DNA of 64,000 nucleotides from Clostridia bacterium (GCA_009929695.1 RZZW01000013.1:1-64000), one strand, 5' to 3'; shown: positions 1-8,566, counted from the stretch's first letter. Notes: generated by a model not told the origin, from the letters alone. A program made the numbers and translations.

Positions 1-140
1 GGCTTCTTTTTCTGCCTTAATGCGCTCTGCTTCCTTCGCTTTCGCGGCAGCAAGCTTTGCTTTTTCGGCTTCTTTTTCTGCCTTAATGCGCTCTGCTTCT
101 TTCGCTTTTGCGGCGGCGAGCTTTGCCTTTTCAGCTTCTT
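1..140 (-). repeat. 66-bp tandem repeats coding for a helical tail
   Basis: Two nearly identical 66-bp units (1-66 and 67-132) and a diverged third follow each other in frame and encode 22-residue units rich in AKAKEAE and KAEKEAEK. The array runs off the left edge, so its copy number is unknown. Such arrays expand and contract by slippage and would change the length of the coiled coil without shifting frame. Confidence 0.85.
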
Positions 141-1329
141 TTTGCGCCCTAAGCTTCTCGGCTTCCTTCGCTTTTGCGGCGGCGGCTTTGGCTTTGGCGG
201 CGTCCTCTTTGGCTTTTTTTGCGGCGCGTGCTTTTTCCTGCGCGGCTTTTTTCTTCTCGGCCTCAACCTGCGCGCGCGTCACCTGTTCTATGATGACTTT
301 TTTTATTTCCACGTCGGGAATATCGTAATCGTCGACAATTTGCTCGACGATTTGCTTTATGAATTTGGGGCGCACGACCTTGTGGCGCTTTGGCGGCGCT
401 TCGTCGATGCGGCGGCGGTCGTTTTCGAGAAGGCTTTTGAAAACAACATAATTATTGATAAAATTCGTGTACATTTGAAAGAGGTAGTCCTCGTCAAATT
501 CGAGCGCGGTGTCGCGGACGTCGATGGTGTAGCCCACCTCGTCGTAGCTTTCGAGGAAGTGCCAGAGGTTATAGCATTTGCGGTAGTGGGGGTCTTTCAT
601 CATGAGGTTTGTGCGCTGAATGGGGCTGTGCACCGTGTTGCAGCCGTTCATGAGGCTGTAAAACCCGCTTTGGCGCAGCGCTATAACAAGGCGGCGCACA
701 CGGTCAATTCGTTTAAAGACCTCCATGTTTTCGCTGTCGTTTTCGGCAAAGCTCTGCTTATTTTTGATGGTCATTTCGACCTTGTACTCGATTTCTTCAT
801 ACGCGTCGTCGACTTTGTTTTGCACCATAAGGGTGCTTGTGCGCTCGTCGCCTGTCGACCAGAATATGACGTCCGTGCGTTTATCAATAAAAGTGATAAG
901 GCGCTGTATGAGCGTGTAGACAAAACGGTTTTCGTAAAGGTTATAGCTCTCCTCGCTGCTGACATTGAGGATGCGCGTGGGCTGAATTTCGCCGTTGTCG
1001 TTCGCAGCTATAAACTGTGTGTTTTTGCTTAAATGGCGCACGCTTTCGGCGGTGATTTTGCGCGCTAAATCGACAGGGACGATCTCTTCCTTTGTCGTGA
1101 TAAAGCGGCGCGGCTTGTCGATTATGGTGTTTATAGAGTCGAGCGAGTCCTCAATCAGCGAGAGCCAGCGCTCGTCAACAACCTTGTGCAAAACGCGGTT
1201 TGTTTGCTGCAGGGTGTTGCTGCCGTTTTGCACCATTTCAAACATGTATTGAAAATAACGGTCATTTTCGAGCACTCGGCCCACTTTATTGACATATTTT
1301 AAATAGAGGTCGTTTATTGAATTAGCCAT
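1..1329 (-). CDS. DUF2357 (McrC-like partner) protein, 3' end outside window
   Basis: The frame is open from an ATG at 1329 (good GGAGGG site upstream) to the window edge, 443 codons with no stop, so the C-terminus is missing. Residues around 125-145 carry ESYNLYENRFVYTLIQRL and around 240 RTNLMMKDPHYRKCYNLW, which are hallmarks of DUF2357. In known systems DUF2357 proteins pair with McrB-like AAA NTPases and often carry a PD-(D/E)XK nuclease domain; none is visible here, but the end is cut off. From about residue 340 the protein becomes a long Ala/Lys/Glu-rich helix, probably a coiled coil, built of 22-residue repeats. The upstream neighbour is the membrane-anchored AAA ATPase, 280 bp away on the same strand. 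Family assignment is firm; the cellular role is unknown. Confidence 0.85.
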   Translation of the reverse strand, partial: MANSINDLYLKYVNKVGRVLENDRYFQYMFEMVQNGSNTLQQTNRVLHKVVDERWLSLIEDSLDSINTIIDKPRRFITTKEEIVPVDLARKITAESVRHLSKNTQFIAANDNGEIQPTRILNVSSEESYNLYENRFVYTLIQRLITFIDKRTDVIFWSTGDERTSTLMVQNKVDDAYEEIEYKVEMTIKNKQSFAENDSENMEVFKRIDRVRRLVIALRQSGFYSLMNGCNTVHSPIQRTNLMMKDPHYRKCYNLWHFLESYDEVGYTIDVRDTALEFDEDYLFQMYTNFINNYVVFKSLLENDRRRIDEAPPKRHKVVRPKFIKQIVEQIVDDYDIPDVEIKKVIIEQVTRAQVEAEKKKAAQEKARAAKKAKEDAAKAKAAAAKAKEAEKLRAQKEAEKAKLAAAKAKEAERIKAEKEAEKAKLAAAKAKEAERIKAEKEA

Positions 1330-1397
1330 AATCAAGCCCTCCGATTGAAAGATTTTTTGGTGGTGAGGTTTTGCAATTTTGTGCGAAACGGTCAGCG

Positions 1398-1519
1398 TGA
1401 TTTGTAGGGAACGCATTTTATGCGTTGCGAAAGTTTGCGTAAACCGAAGCGGGACGTCGAGGACGCCGTCCCTACAATTTGCGGTGTCCGTAGGGGCGAT
1501 TCATGAATCGCCCGCGCAG
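1398..1519. repeat. interspersed GTAGGG-type palindromes (family C)
   Basis: The gap between the DUF2357 and AAA genes holds short back-to-back palindromes opening with tgtaggg: a GGAACGCATTTTATGCGTT unit, a GGGACGTCGAGGACGCCGTC unit and a GGGGCGATTCATGAATCGCC unit. The same units recur throughout the chromosomal part of the window. No gene is visible in this gap. Confidence 0.7.
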
Positions 1520-1611
1520 GTTTGCACATTTTTACCAATTTTCACACTTTTCCTAATATCAAAAATCAGCCTGTCGGCTATTTTTGACCGCCGACAAGCT
1601 CATTTTGACTG

Positions 1612-3381
1612 TTAATAAAAATTTTGTATTCTTTGCAGATATTGTTTGCTGTCCGTCATTTTCGAGCGGCCAAACGTCTTTTCGAGATAGACAATCAAAT
1701 CCTTGATTTCGTCGCGCACAAAGCTCACGTTCATGCTCTCGAACTTTTTGAACACCTTGCGCGCGAGGATATAGTCCATCGCGCCAAGCTCTGTGCCGCC
1801 GCACGCTATGTACACGGGCACAAAATCATTCATCTGCTTTATAATACGGTTGCCAAACGCGAGTTTGAAGCGCGTTTGCAGGTAGGCGTCCATTTTGTCG
1901 AGCTTTTGCTGCGTCGCGTCGCTGATTGGATATTTTTGCTTTGCGGCGAGGAACATCTCCTGCAAATGCTCGCAGGTGACGTTGCAGCTTGGCTGTGGCG
2001 GGCACTCAAACGGCGCGGCGCGCTCGTTTAGCTCTATCGGTATCGCGCGGTCATACACCTTATCGGTGATGGTGAACGTGGAGTCGTCGTTATTCGCCGT
2101 GCCGACGAACCACAGGCTTGTGGGCACGTTAATTTTGCCGCCCTCAAGCATCACAGGGTCGCCCGGCCACGCTGTTGGCACAAGGTCGAGCTTCCACTCG
2201 TCGGCGCTCGGCATTTCGAGCACGGACAGCATTTCAGCGAAGTAATATTCTATGCGCGCAATGTTCATTTCGTCGAGAACTATAAAGCTTGGGTCGGGGC
2301 GATAGCCCGCCTCGTAGAGCGCGCGCAGAAATTCCGTTTCGTTAAAGCGCTTTGAAAATTCGTTGAAATATCCGAGCAGTTCTGTTCTGTCGCGGAACGA
2401 CGGCTGAACCGAAACCATTGTGCAGGGGTTTGTGAGATATCGGCTGAACGAGTACGGCAAGCTTGTTTTACCTGTGCCCGAAATACCCTCGAGAATGAGG
2501 ATTTTGCTCGCCGCCATGCCCGCGACGAAGCGGCGGACGATCTCTGGCGTGTAATATAAATGAAGCTGACTTGCCGCAAACGTGCGGTAATTTTCGGCAA
2601 ATTCTTTAAGCGTGATGTCGTTGTCATAGATTGGCGGCTCGTAATCGGCGTATTTTGCGTCGACCAAGCTGAGTTTTGCAAAGCGGTTTGCGGTGATGCG
2701 GGACTTTTCCTCCGCCTGCACCTGCGCTTGTGCGGCTGCTGTGGCGGCTGCGGACGCGGCGCTTGCGATGGTGTCGTCGCCGATATTTGCGGACGCTTTA
2801 ATGTTCACGTTGCCGTTAAGATTTCCACCCGCGACTTCAAGCGCAGTGCCGACCTCGCCGCCTGTGCCGTCCGAAAGCGTGTCGATACCGGCGCCCGCCG
2901 CGACAGGCACAGCGCCGCCGCCCACCACGTTTTCAAACGTGGGCAGGGTGTCGTCCATAAGCGCGGACGCGCCCATGTAGGGAATTTTGCCGACACCGCC
3001 CATCGTGTTGACCTTCATGGCCAAAATCTTGTTTTTCTCGTCCATAAGGCCGAGCACTTGGCGGTTGAGGCGGCCAATTTCTTTGAGCAGGACGGTGTTG
3101 TCCTCGTGGTCGACCTTTAGGCGGATATGGTTTACGATGCGGCGAATTATCAAAACGCACAGTGTTATCGGGATAGCCGTGAGCAAAATTGCGAGCAAGA
3201 TCGCGAGAATGCGCACAGGCCAGCTAAAGTTTTGGAAATAAGTGGTAAATATTGATGTGTATGCCGCCCAACCCGTGATAAACAGCCGGACAAAGCCGCC
3301 GAAAATCGAGACAATCCACTCGACAAGGAAGTAGATTATCTGCGAGATAAGCTCGTATGCCAATTTGAAAAAATCACTCAT
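1612..3381 (-). CDS. Membrane-anchored McrB-like AAA ATPase
   Basis: 589 aa. Hydrophobic segments at about 9-40 and 56-80 anchor the N-terminus in the membrane. They are followed by a short coiled coil (98-122), a low-complexity Gly/Ala linker (128-225) and an AAA_5/McrB-type module: Walker A GISGTGKTS at 299-307, Walker B FIVLDEMN at 366-373, sensor FVGTANNDDSTF at 425-436 and a following KVYDRA. The DEMN form of Walker B is typical of the McrB branch; the GTP-specific MNTAD signature of E. coli McrB is replaced by TANNDDS, so ATP may be the nucleotide. It lies between sipW and the DUF2357 gene. McrB/DUF2357 pairs are known as nuclease motors, but a membrane anchor and SipW linkage point to an envelope role or an envelope-tethered defence complex (inference). 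Confidence 0.85.
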   Translation of the reverse strand: MSDFFKLAYELISQIIYFLVEWIVSIFGGFVRLFITGWAAYTSIFTTYFQNFSWPVRILAILLAILLTAIPITLCVLIIRRIVNHIRLKVDHEDNTVLLKEIGRLNRQVLGLMDEKNKILAMKVNTMGGVGKIPYMGASALMDDTLPTFENVVGGGAVPVAAGAGIDTLSDGTGGEVGTALEVAGGNLNGNVNIKASANIGDDTIASAASAAATAAAQAQVQAEEKSRITANRFAKLSLVDAKYADYEPPIYDNDITLKEFAENYRTFAASQLHLYYTPEIVRRFVAGMAASKILILEGISGTGKTSLPYSFSRYLTNPCTMVSVQPSFRDRTELLGYFNEFSKRFNETEFLRALYEAGYRPDPSFIVLDEMNIARIEYYFAEMLSVLEMPSADEWKLDLVPTAWPGDPVMLEGGKINVPTSLWFVGTANNDDSTFTITDKVYDRAIPIELNERAAPFECPPQPSCNVTCEHLQEMFLAAKQKYPISDATQQKLDKMDAYLQTRFKLAFGNRIIKQMNDFVPVYIACGGTELGAMDYILARKVFKKFESMNVSFVRDEIKDLIVYLEKTFGRSKMTDSKQYLQRIQNFY

Positions 3382-3429
3382 GGATACCTTTGTCCTTTAC
3401 TTGGAATTTTGTTGGGGGTGTGCGGATAT

Positions 3430-3554
3430 GTAGGGGCGAGCTTTGCTCGTCCGATAGGTTTATGCAAACTACCTTTTTGTCATTCTGAGCGCAGCGAAGA
3501 ATCTTAGAATTTATGGCGATGCGAAAAAGATTCTTCGCTTCGCTCAGAATGACA
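3430..3554. repeat. family C palindrome followed by a 77-bp family A inverted repeat
   Basis: A short tgtaggggcgagctttgctcg palindrome at about 3430-3455 is followed at 3478-3554 by an inverted repeat that opens with tgtcattctgagcg and closes with cgctcagaatgaca. The latter is one of six copies in the window (also at 18128, 24682, 32289, 38733 and 40663). It would fold into a long hairpin in RNA from either strand. Confidence 0.8.
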
Positions 3555-3584
3555 AAAATAGCAGGTGCGTCGAAAACCTGTTCG

Positions 3585-4286
3585 CTACTTCGTCTCCCCT
3601 TTTGCCGCTGCCAGTGCTGCTTCCGCCTCTGCTTTTAGGCGTTTGGCTTCGGCTAGGGCGGCGTCGGCTTCGGCTTGGGTGATGGCCGCTTTATCCGTTT
3701 GCGCTGTCGCGGCTGCCACTGCTGCTTCTGCGGCGGTGGCTTTTTTCATCTCTAAAATAACCGTTATAAGGTGATAAAGCTGATATATGAAGAACAGCAG
3801 CATCGGCAGGACAATGACTATCAAGAAGCCCATGCTGCTTGACAAGAAGTCCATGACTTTGCCCATTTTGGGCAGTTGGCCGACGTATTTGCCGACGATG
3901 TCGCCGTCGGAAATAATGTGCTGGTCGGCAATTTCGTTGTTGTCGCCCTTTGTGGTGTAGCTGCGCACGCCGTTTTCCTCGGTGATTTCAGAAATTCTAT
4001 GCGTATTGAGCGCATATTGATTTTCAATGATAGTGTGGAAACACACCACGTCGCCGACCTCGAGCTTTGAGGTGTCGCAGGTTTTAATGAAAATCATGTC
4101 GCCCGCAGAAAAGGCAGGTGCCATTGAATCCGTCATAACGCTCATGGGCGTGTAGCCGGCGATGTTTGCGACCTTTGTGTTATCGCGCGTGGCGAGCGTG
4201 GTAAAGGCAAACAGCGCGGCAAGCAGGATAATCGCCCATAGCAAAATGCTTGCGACAATTGTCAGCGTTTTTTTAAGGGTTTTCAT
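3585..4286 (-). CDS. sipW: Signal peptidase I, SipW/ER type
   Basis: 233 aa. Removes signal peptides of the SipW-dependent class at the outer face of the membrane. N-terminal membrane helix (about 8-30); catalytic Ser54 in MTDSMAP, His96 in NTHRI (His replaces the bacterial Lys in ER-type enzymes) and Asp115 in KGDNN; second membrane helix at about 152-178. The last 50 residues form an Ala/Glu/Lys-rich helix predicted to lie in the cytoplasm, not needed for peptidase activity in the family. Start ATG at 4286 with AAAGGACA upstream. It follows four SipW-type substrate genes and precedes the AAA ATPase. The similar helical tails of SipW and the DUF2357 protein suggest a physical link (inference). 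Confidence 0.93.
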   Translation of the reverse strand: MKTLKKTLTIVASILLWAIILLAALFAFTTLATRDNTKVANIAGYTPMSVMTDSMAPAFSAGDMIFIKTCDTSKLEVGDVVCFHTIIENQYALNTHRISEITEENGVRSYTTKGDNNEIADQHIISDGDIVGKYVGQLPKMGKVMDFLSSSMGFLIVIVLPMLLFFIYQLYHLITVILEMKKATAAEAAVAAATAQTDKAAITQAEADAALAEAKRLKAEAEAALAAAKGETK

Positions 4287-4344
4287 AAGTAAGATGTCCT
4301 TTCAATTTGGTTCGTTTTCATATTAAGGATTTTTATAACGCCGT

Positions 4345-5088
4345 CTACTCAAACACATTTCCGTTCTCGTCTGTTCCGGCGAAGCGGAGGCGGATGGTGT
4401 AGTCTGAGCCGCGCAGCTCGTCGGTGCATGCTTTGTCTGTGCCCTCTATCCAAATTCGCACGACGACGGGCATGTCGGTGTCTGCTTTTATCGAAAACAA
4501 GGCGTTATCATTATTATACTGCATTTGCGCCGCTGTATCAAGCGTAAATGTGCCGTTTGATGCGCCCTGCGGCTGATAAATTGCGGTGTTATTTTCGGCT
4601 GTGAAGCTTATGCGAATGGCCGCCGCCGCGGCTGCCTCGCTTTCGACTAATGTGCCGTCCTCTTTGCCCTGCGTGTTGGCGCTCGTGAGGTGCACAACCA
4701 TGTCCTCTGTCGCCATAAAATGCAGCGTAAATTCGTAAAATTGCCCTGTGTCGGGCGCGACATCAGCGCCTTTTTCCGTCTGGAAAGTCGTGCCGTTTGC
4801 GGTGGTGACAGGCTCAAGCGCAGCCTTTTGTGCATCGTAGCCGTAGCTTGCTTGCAGCTGCTCGTATATTTTATCAAAGCTCATCGTTTTGATATAATCA
4901 TCAAAAATGTTATGAGCGGAGGTATCAAAGCGAAGTGATGTGCCTGTTGTTATTTCAAGGTTCATGCTGCGCACGCGGGTGTTTGCCGACAGGCTGAACC
5001 ACGCGTATGTGGCGGCTGTTATGCTGACGAGTGCCAACAGCACAAGCAGTACCGTTTGGTGCATTTTTTGCCCTATTTTCTGCTTCAT
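4345..5088 (-). CDS. SipW-dependent secreted protein (TasA/camelysin-like)
   Basis: 247 aa. The N-terminus is a SipW-class signal: positive start, hydrophobic core and AATYAWFS at about 25-32. The rest is a predicted beta-rich domain. Near the C-terminus lies VRIWIEGTDKAC, the EGxDxxC motif shared by seven proteins of this locus. The start at 5088 overlaps the upstream stop by 4 bp (ATGA), so translation is probably coupled; a longer upstream frame is ruled out because it would run far into the neighbour. SipW substrates of this kind build extracellular fibres in Bacillus (TasA); a fibre role here is inferred. Confidence 0.85.
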   Translation of the reverse strand: MKQKIGQKMHQTVLLVLLALVSITAATYAWFSLSANTRVRSMNLEITTGTSLRFDTSAHNIFDDYIKTMSFDKIYEQLQASYGYDAQKAALEPVTTANGTTFQTEKGADVAPDTGQFYEFTLHFMATEDMVVHLTSANTQGKEDGTLVESEAAAAAAIRISFTAENNTAIYQPQGASNGTFTLDTAAQMQYNNDNALFSIKADTDMPVVVRIWIEGTDKACTDELRGSDYTIRLRFAGTDENGNVFE

Positions 5089-5927
5089 GCCGCGCCGCCC
5101 TTCTCGGTGAGAACACCGTAAAACGGCAGTTGAATGCTCATTTCCGTCGCGCGGATATCGTTTGTGCAGTCGACATCGCAGCCCTCGATGTAAAAATAAA
5201 TATCGACCGTGCACACGGTGTTAAGCGGCAGCTCGATGAGATTTTTTTGCGGAATATTGAGCTGACCGTTTGCCTCGGTGACGGTGTACTCTGTCGCGAT
5301 AACGGCGGGGTCAGGGACGGCGGTTGTTGCGGAATTGAGCACAAAATCGCCGTCGGGGGCATTTGGGATAGTGGTGCTGTTATGATTTCCCGTGATATGC
5401 TCGTTGCTTAGTGAAAAAATAATCGGCGTTGGGTTTGCCGAAAATATAAGCCCCACGCGCGCGGCGTTTAAGAGCAAACCGGGCGTTTCGGTGTCCGTCA
5501 CGGCTACGCCTGCGGTGTCGATGTAAAGGGACAAAACGGAGTTTGTGGGCATGCCCTCGGCGGTGGCGCGCAGAAAAACCTGACCGTGATAATATCCGTC
5601 CTGCGTAGCGGCGAAGGTATTGGCGCTGTTATTTTCCATCGTGACGCTTTTGAAAAACGTCGCTAAATCGGCGGTTGACACAGGGTCGAGCACTTTTGCG
5701 TTGCTGATTTGCGTGATGTCCGCCTCCTGCGAAAATGTTCCGTTTGCAGTGGACGAAATTTCAAGCTTTAGCGTCTCCGTGCCCGAGCGTATCTGCACGT
5801 TGTCGGTTTTGACAAGCCTGTTCGTCGTAAACCAAGCGTAGGTGGCAACAGAAAAAACGCCCACGAGCAAAAGCATTGTGGCGCAAATAGCCCACATGCG
5901 CAGCGCACGATTAAGCGGTTTTTTCAT
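5085..5927 (-). CDS. SipW-dependent secreted protein (TasA/camelysin-like)
   Basis: 280 aa, ATG at 5927 preceded by GAAGGAGGTG. SipW-type signal with SVATYAWFT at about 26-34, then a beta-rich domain with LDPVSTADLATFF near residue 80; xPVST is a second motif shared with paralogues at 6094 and 7519. The C-terminal motif reads DIYFYIEGCDVDC. The first gene of a coupled pair with the 4345 gene. Sequence similarity to the neighbours indicates local tandem duplication followed by divergence. A fibre subunit or surface adhesin is likely; no enzymatic motif is visible. Confidence 0.86.
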   Translation of the reverse strand: MKKPLNRALRMWAICATMLLLVGVFSVATYAWFTTNRLVKTDNVQIRSGTETLKLEISSTANGTFSQEADITQISNAKVLDPVSTADLATFFKSVTMENNSANTFAATQDGYYHGQVFLRATAEGMPTNSVLSLYIDTAGVAVTDTETPGLLLNAARVGLIFSANPTPIIFSLSNEHITGNHNSTTIPNAPDGDFVLNSATTAVPDPAVIATEYTVTEANGQLNIPQKNLIELPLNTVCTVDIYFYIEGCDVDCTNDIRATEMSIQLPFYGVLTEKGGAA

Positions 5928-5974
5928 ATGTTGACACCTCCTTCTTTTTTAATGAAAAATGAAAATGAGGTTCA

Positions 5975-6077
5975 CCTCATCAGTCGCCTGCGGGCGACAG
6001 CTTCCCCTCAAGGGGAAGCCTTCAAGGTGCCTTCCCCCTTGGGGGAAGGTGGCGCGACGTAGGAGCGACTGATGAGG
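5975..6077. repeat. interspersed palindromic repeat, family B
   Basis: A 103-bp nested palindrome opening with cctcatcagtcgcc and closing with gcgactgatgagg, with inner arms cttcccctcaaggggaag and ccttcccccttgggggaagg. It fills the gap between two SipW-substrate genes. Full or partial copies occur at 6969, 7405, 8466, 18216, 24617 and 40918. Confidence 0.85.
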
Positions 6078-6093
6078 CTGATTTGCTCAAAAT

Positions 6094-6933
6094 CTACGCC
6101 GTCTCCGCCTTTACCCCCGCAAACGCCAAATTAAATGATAAATCTGACGCTTGCGCCGCATTTAGGCAGTTTTCGTCGCAGCCCTCTAAATATATCCACA
6201 GCTCCACACGCACCGGTGTGTCCTTTGTCATGGTGCACAGCGGGGTTGTGCCGGCTTCGGGGTCGGCGGTTTCGTTTGCCATGACGGCGTAATAATCTGT
6301 CATTGCGGCGGCGGGGTCTGTGACAAATGCCGCGTTGCCGTTTGCGTCTATTGATGAAACGACGCTGTTTGCGCCTGCTTGAATTGTGCTTTGCGCCGTT
6401 GCAGAGCCGCCGCCGAAATCGTCAAGCTTGAAAAAATATGTTTTTTCGCCGTCCGCGCCTGTTATTTTCATGCCGAGACGCAGCGAAGCAAGAAGCTGTG
6501 CGCCGCCCGAAAAAGCCATATTTGTCTTGTCAAAATAAAGCCGCGCGTCGCCATATTGCGCCTTTAAATACACCTCGCCGTGTAAAACGCGGGTGTTTGC
6601 CGCGGCTGTTGCATCGGTGTACAGCGCCACAATGCCGTCTCGCGTGCGTGCCGAAGCTGAGTAAAATGATGTTAAATTTGCCGTTGAAACAGGCAAAAGC
6701 TCGGTGCAGTTATCGAGCCGCGTTATCGGTGCAGTGACGTCATACGTTCCGTTTTGCGTCGCGGAAATGGCAAGGCTGACCTCGCCCTCGCTGACGCTGC
6801 CCTGCATCGGCTCGACGTTAGTGTCCGCCGAAAACGTAAACCACGCATACGTGGCACTTGTGAGCACGGCGGCGGCAATCAGCATAAAAAATACAGCAAG
6901 CCCCGCAGAAAAACGAAGGTTTTTTTGTTTCAT
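6094..6933 (-). CDS. SipW-dependent secreted protein (TasA/camelysin-like)
   Basis: 279 aa, ATG at 6933 with AAGGAGGCACCGC upstream. Signal segment with TSATYAWFT at about 25-33, then LLPVSTANLTSFY near residue 80 and the C-terminal motif VELWIYLEGCDENC followed by a LAFAG beta strand. Domain layout and length match the 5085 and 7519 paralogues, so these three form a close subfamily. Probably a secreted, SipW-processed surface-fibre protein; no catalytic residues are visible. Confidence 0.86.
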   Translation of the reverse strand: MKQKNLRFSAGLAVFFMLIAAAVLTSATYAWFTFSADTNVEPMQGSVSEGEVSLAISATQNGTYDVTAPITRLDNCTELLPVSTANLTSFYSASARTRDGIVALYTDATAAANTRVLHGEVYLKAQYGDARLYFDKTNMAFSGGAQLLASLRLGMKITGADGEKTYFFKLDDFGGGSATAQSTIQAGANSVVSSIDANGNAAFVTDPAAAMTDYYAVMANETADPEAGTTPLCTMTKDTPVRVELWIYLEGCDENCLNAAQASDLSFNLAFAGVKAETA

Positions 6934-6968
6934 GCGGTGCCTCCTTGTTTTAATGAAGATTACGATAG

Positions 6969-7050
6969 CCTTCTCCTTTAGGAGAAGGTGGCACGCGAAG
7001 CGTGACGGATGAGGTAGGTCTGCACAAACTTCCCCTCAAGGGGAAGCCTT
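6969..7050. repeat. two partial family B palindromes
   Basis: 6969-7014 holds the ccttctcctttaggagaagg arm and the closing gacggatgagg end; 7029-7050 holds a cttcccctcaaggggaag hairpin that reaches the 3' end of the DUF559 gene. These are incomplete copies of the element at 5975. Confidence 0.7.
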
Positions 7051-7386
7051 TAGGAACGTTGAAACTCTGTTAAAAACATCTTCACAAACAGCATTAAACC
7101 TTAAATTCACATCAGCATTTGAATATCTCACAACTGTCAAACCTAAGCTTTTCAGATATTCATCTCTTATGCGGTCAGACTGCTGCCCAAGCTCTTCAAA
7201 ATGTTGCGTGCCGTCAACTTCAATAACAAGCTTCGCCGTTGCAATGTAAAAATCAACAATATAATTACCTAGAATTTTTTGCCTGTGCACAGTTATAGGA
7301 AGCAGCTTTAAGCAATCGTACCAAAGATGAGGTTCTTCCTTAGTCATATTGGTTCTTAGCGTTTTGGCATTTTTGCTTAAACTCAT
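7036..7386 (-). CDS. DUF559 (VSR-like endonuclease-fold) protein
   Basis: 116 aa. The family has the very-short-patch-repair endonuclease fold (PD-(D/E)XK superfamily). Visible core: MTKEEPHLWYDCLK, then ILGNYIVDFYIATAKLVIEVDGTQH with the Asp and Glu-x-Asp of the active site, then DEYLKSLGLTVVRYSN. Start ATG at 7386 chosen because a GGGGGAG site lies just upstream and any longer reading would translate the neighbouring palindromic repeat. It sits between family B repeats inside the SipW-substrate run and has no obvious functional link to it; DUF559 genes are often mobile-associated. Biological role unknown. Confidence 0.8.
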   Translation of the reverse strand: MSLSKNAKTLRTNMTKEEPHLWYDCLKLLPITVHRQKILGNYIVDFYIATAKLVIEVDGTQHFEELGQQSDRIRDEYLKSLGLTVVRYSNADVNLRFNAVCEDVFNRVSTFLKASP

Positions 7387-7404
7387 AAATTCCACTCCCC
7401 CAAA

Positions 7405-7520
7405 AGCCTTCTCCTTTAGGAGAAGGTGGCGCGACGTAGGAGCGACGGATGAGGCAAGTTTGCACAAACTCCACCTCATCAGTCGCCTGCGGGCGACAGC
7501 TTCCCCTAAAGGGGAAGCCT
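7405..7520. repeat. interspersed palindromic repeat, family B
   Basis: Two half-elements joined: ccttctcctttaggagaagg with gcgacggatgagg, then cctcatcagtcgcctgcgggcgacagc with cttcccctaaaggggaag. It separates the DUF559 gene from the upstream SipW-type gene and touches its stop codon. Confidence 0.8.
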
Positions 7521-8346
7521 ATCCCGCCATCCCACAAAACGACAGCGCCAAATTCTTCAAGGTTGTGGCGCATAAATTCTGTGTGCAGTCCTCGTCGCAG
7601 CCCTCTAGCCAAATATAAATATCCACCTCGATGGGTGTGGCGGTGGCGGTGCACAGGGAAATTGTGTTTGGCAGCAGCGACACTGTGCCGCTTGTTTTGT
7701 CGTAGCTGCAAAAATTATCGCTTGTCAGGGGAGTGAACGCGACGGTTGAGCCGTCGGTTTTTTCGCTGTCAAGCACATCACCCGCCGCGCCGTTTTGTGT
7801 GTTGTACTGCGCCTGCGGGTTATTGTCGTTATTAATGGCGAAAACAAACTCCTCGCCTGTTGACGGCACGACAAACCCCACGCGAATGGCGGTTGAGATG
7901 GGGTTTTGCTCGTCGCTGTCCTCAAAGCCTATGTCGGAGAGCGACACATTTAGCGACGCGCCGTCGGTTTTGAGGTAGAGGCTTGTTTTGTAATAGTCGC
8001 TTGCTTCGCTTGCTCCGAAAAGGCTTGCGACAAGGCTCGGCTGATTTTCCGCGCCGCTTGTGAAGCCGTTGACTTTTTGGAAGCCGGTTTGAATTTTATT
8101 TGTTGAAACAGGGTTTAGCGTGCCTGTGAACGCGTCGAGCACGGCGGCTGAATTATATTCGCCGTCGAGGGTGTTTGAGATGTAGAGCGCGACGCTGGTG
8201 CCCGCCGCCATGTGCACGCGGGTGGTGTGGGCGCTTGTGTTGTAGATATACCACGCAAAAGTGGCGGCCGCAACAGCCGCAAACGCAACGCCAAGCGCCA
8301 TTAGCGCCATAGCAAAGCGCCGTTTTAGATGTTTGGAATTATTCAA
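7519..8346 (-). CDS. SipW-dependent secreted protein (TasA/camelysin-like)
   Basis: 275 aa starting at TTG 8346 with GAGAGGAC seven bases upstream. Signal segment with AAATFAWYI at about 26-34, LNPVSTNKI near residue 78 and C-terminal VDIYIWLEGCDEDC. The Thr-Phe-Ala-Trp-Tyr form is a permitted variant of the SipW class. First of the left-hand group of four substrates; a consensus promoter lies about 390 bp upstream at 8734-8762. Likely secreted fibre or surface protein. Confidence 0.84.
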   Translation of the reverse strand: MNNSKHLKRRFAMALMALGVAFAAVAAATFAWYIYNTSAHTTRVHMAAGTSVALYISNTLDGEYNSAAVLDAFTGTLNPVSTNKIQTGFQKVNGFTSGAENQPSLVASLFGASEASDYYKTSLYLKTDGASLNVSLSDIGFEDSDEQNPISTAIRVGFVVPSTGEEFVFAINNDNNPQAQYNTQNGAAGDVLDSEKTDGSTVAFTPLTSDNFCSYDKTSGTVSLLPNTISLCTATATPIEVDIYIWLEGCDEDCTQNLCATTLKNLALSFCGMAG

Positions 8347-8413
8347 ATTTACGTCCTCTCATGGCTTTTCAAGGGGTGAAAAGCGAGTGAAGAATTTAAG
8401 CGGAATTGCAAGG

Positions 8414-8566
8414 TGAATTGTAGGGGACGGCGTCCTCGACGTCCCGCTTTGGTTTGTGCAAACTCACCTCATCAGTCGCCTTCGGCGACAGCTTCTCCCG
8501 AGGGAGAAGCCTTTAAAGCCTTCCCCTTTAGGGGAAGGTGGCGCGACGAAGGAGCGACGGATGAGG
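8414..8566. repeat. family C palindrome plus complete family B element
   Basis: A tgtaggggacggcgtcctcg palindrome at about 8420-8447 is followed at 8466-8566 by a complete family B element (cctcatcagtcgcc to gcgacggatgagg). With the promoters at 8734-8869 these account for the 529-bp gap between the SipW-type gene and the IS66 relic; the remaining bases (8570-8730) are AT-rich and show no gene. Confidence 0.8.

Noticed and set aside
142-1032. 296-codon plus-strand frame opposite the DUF2357 gene
   Set aside because: It is a shadow of the open minus-strand frame 1329-1; composition is Phe/Val/Cys-rich without family motifs, and no ribosome site precedes it.
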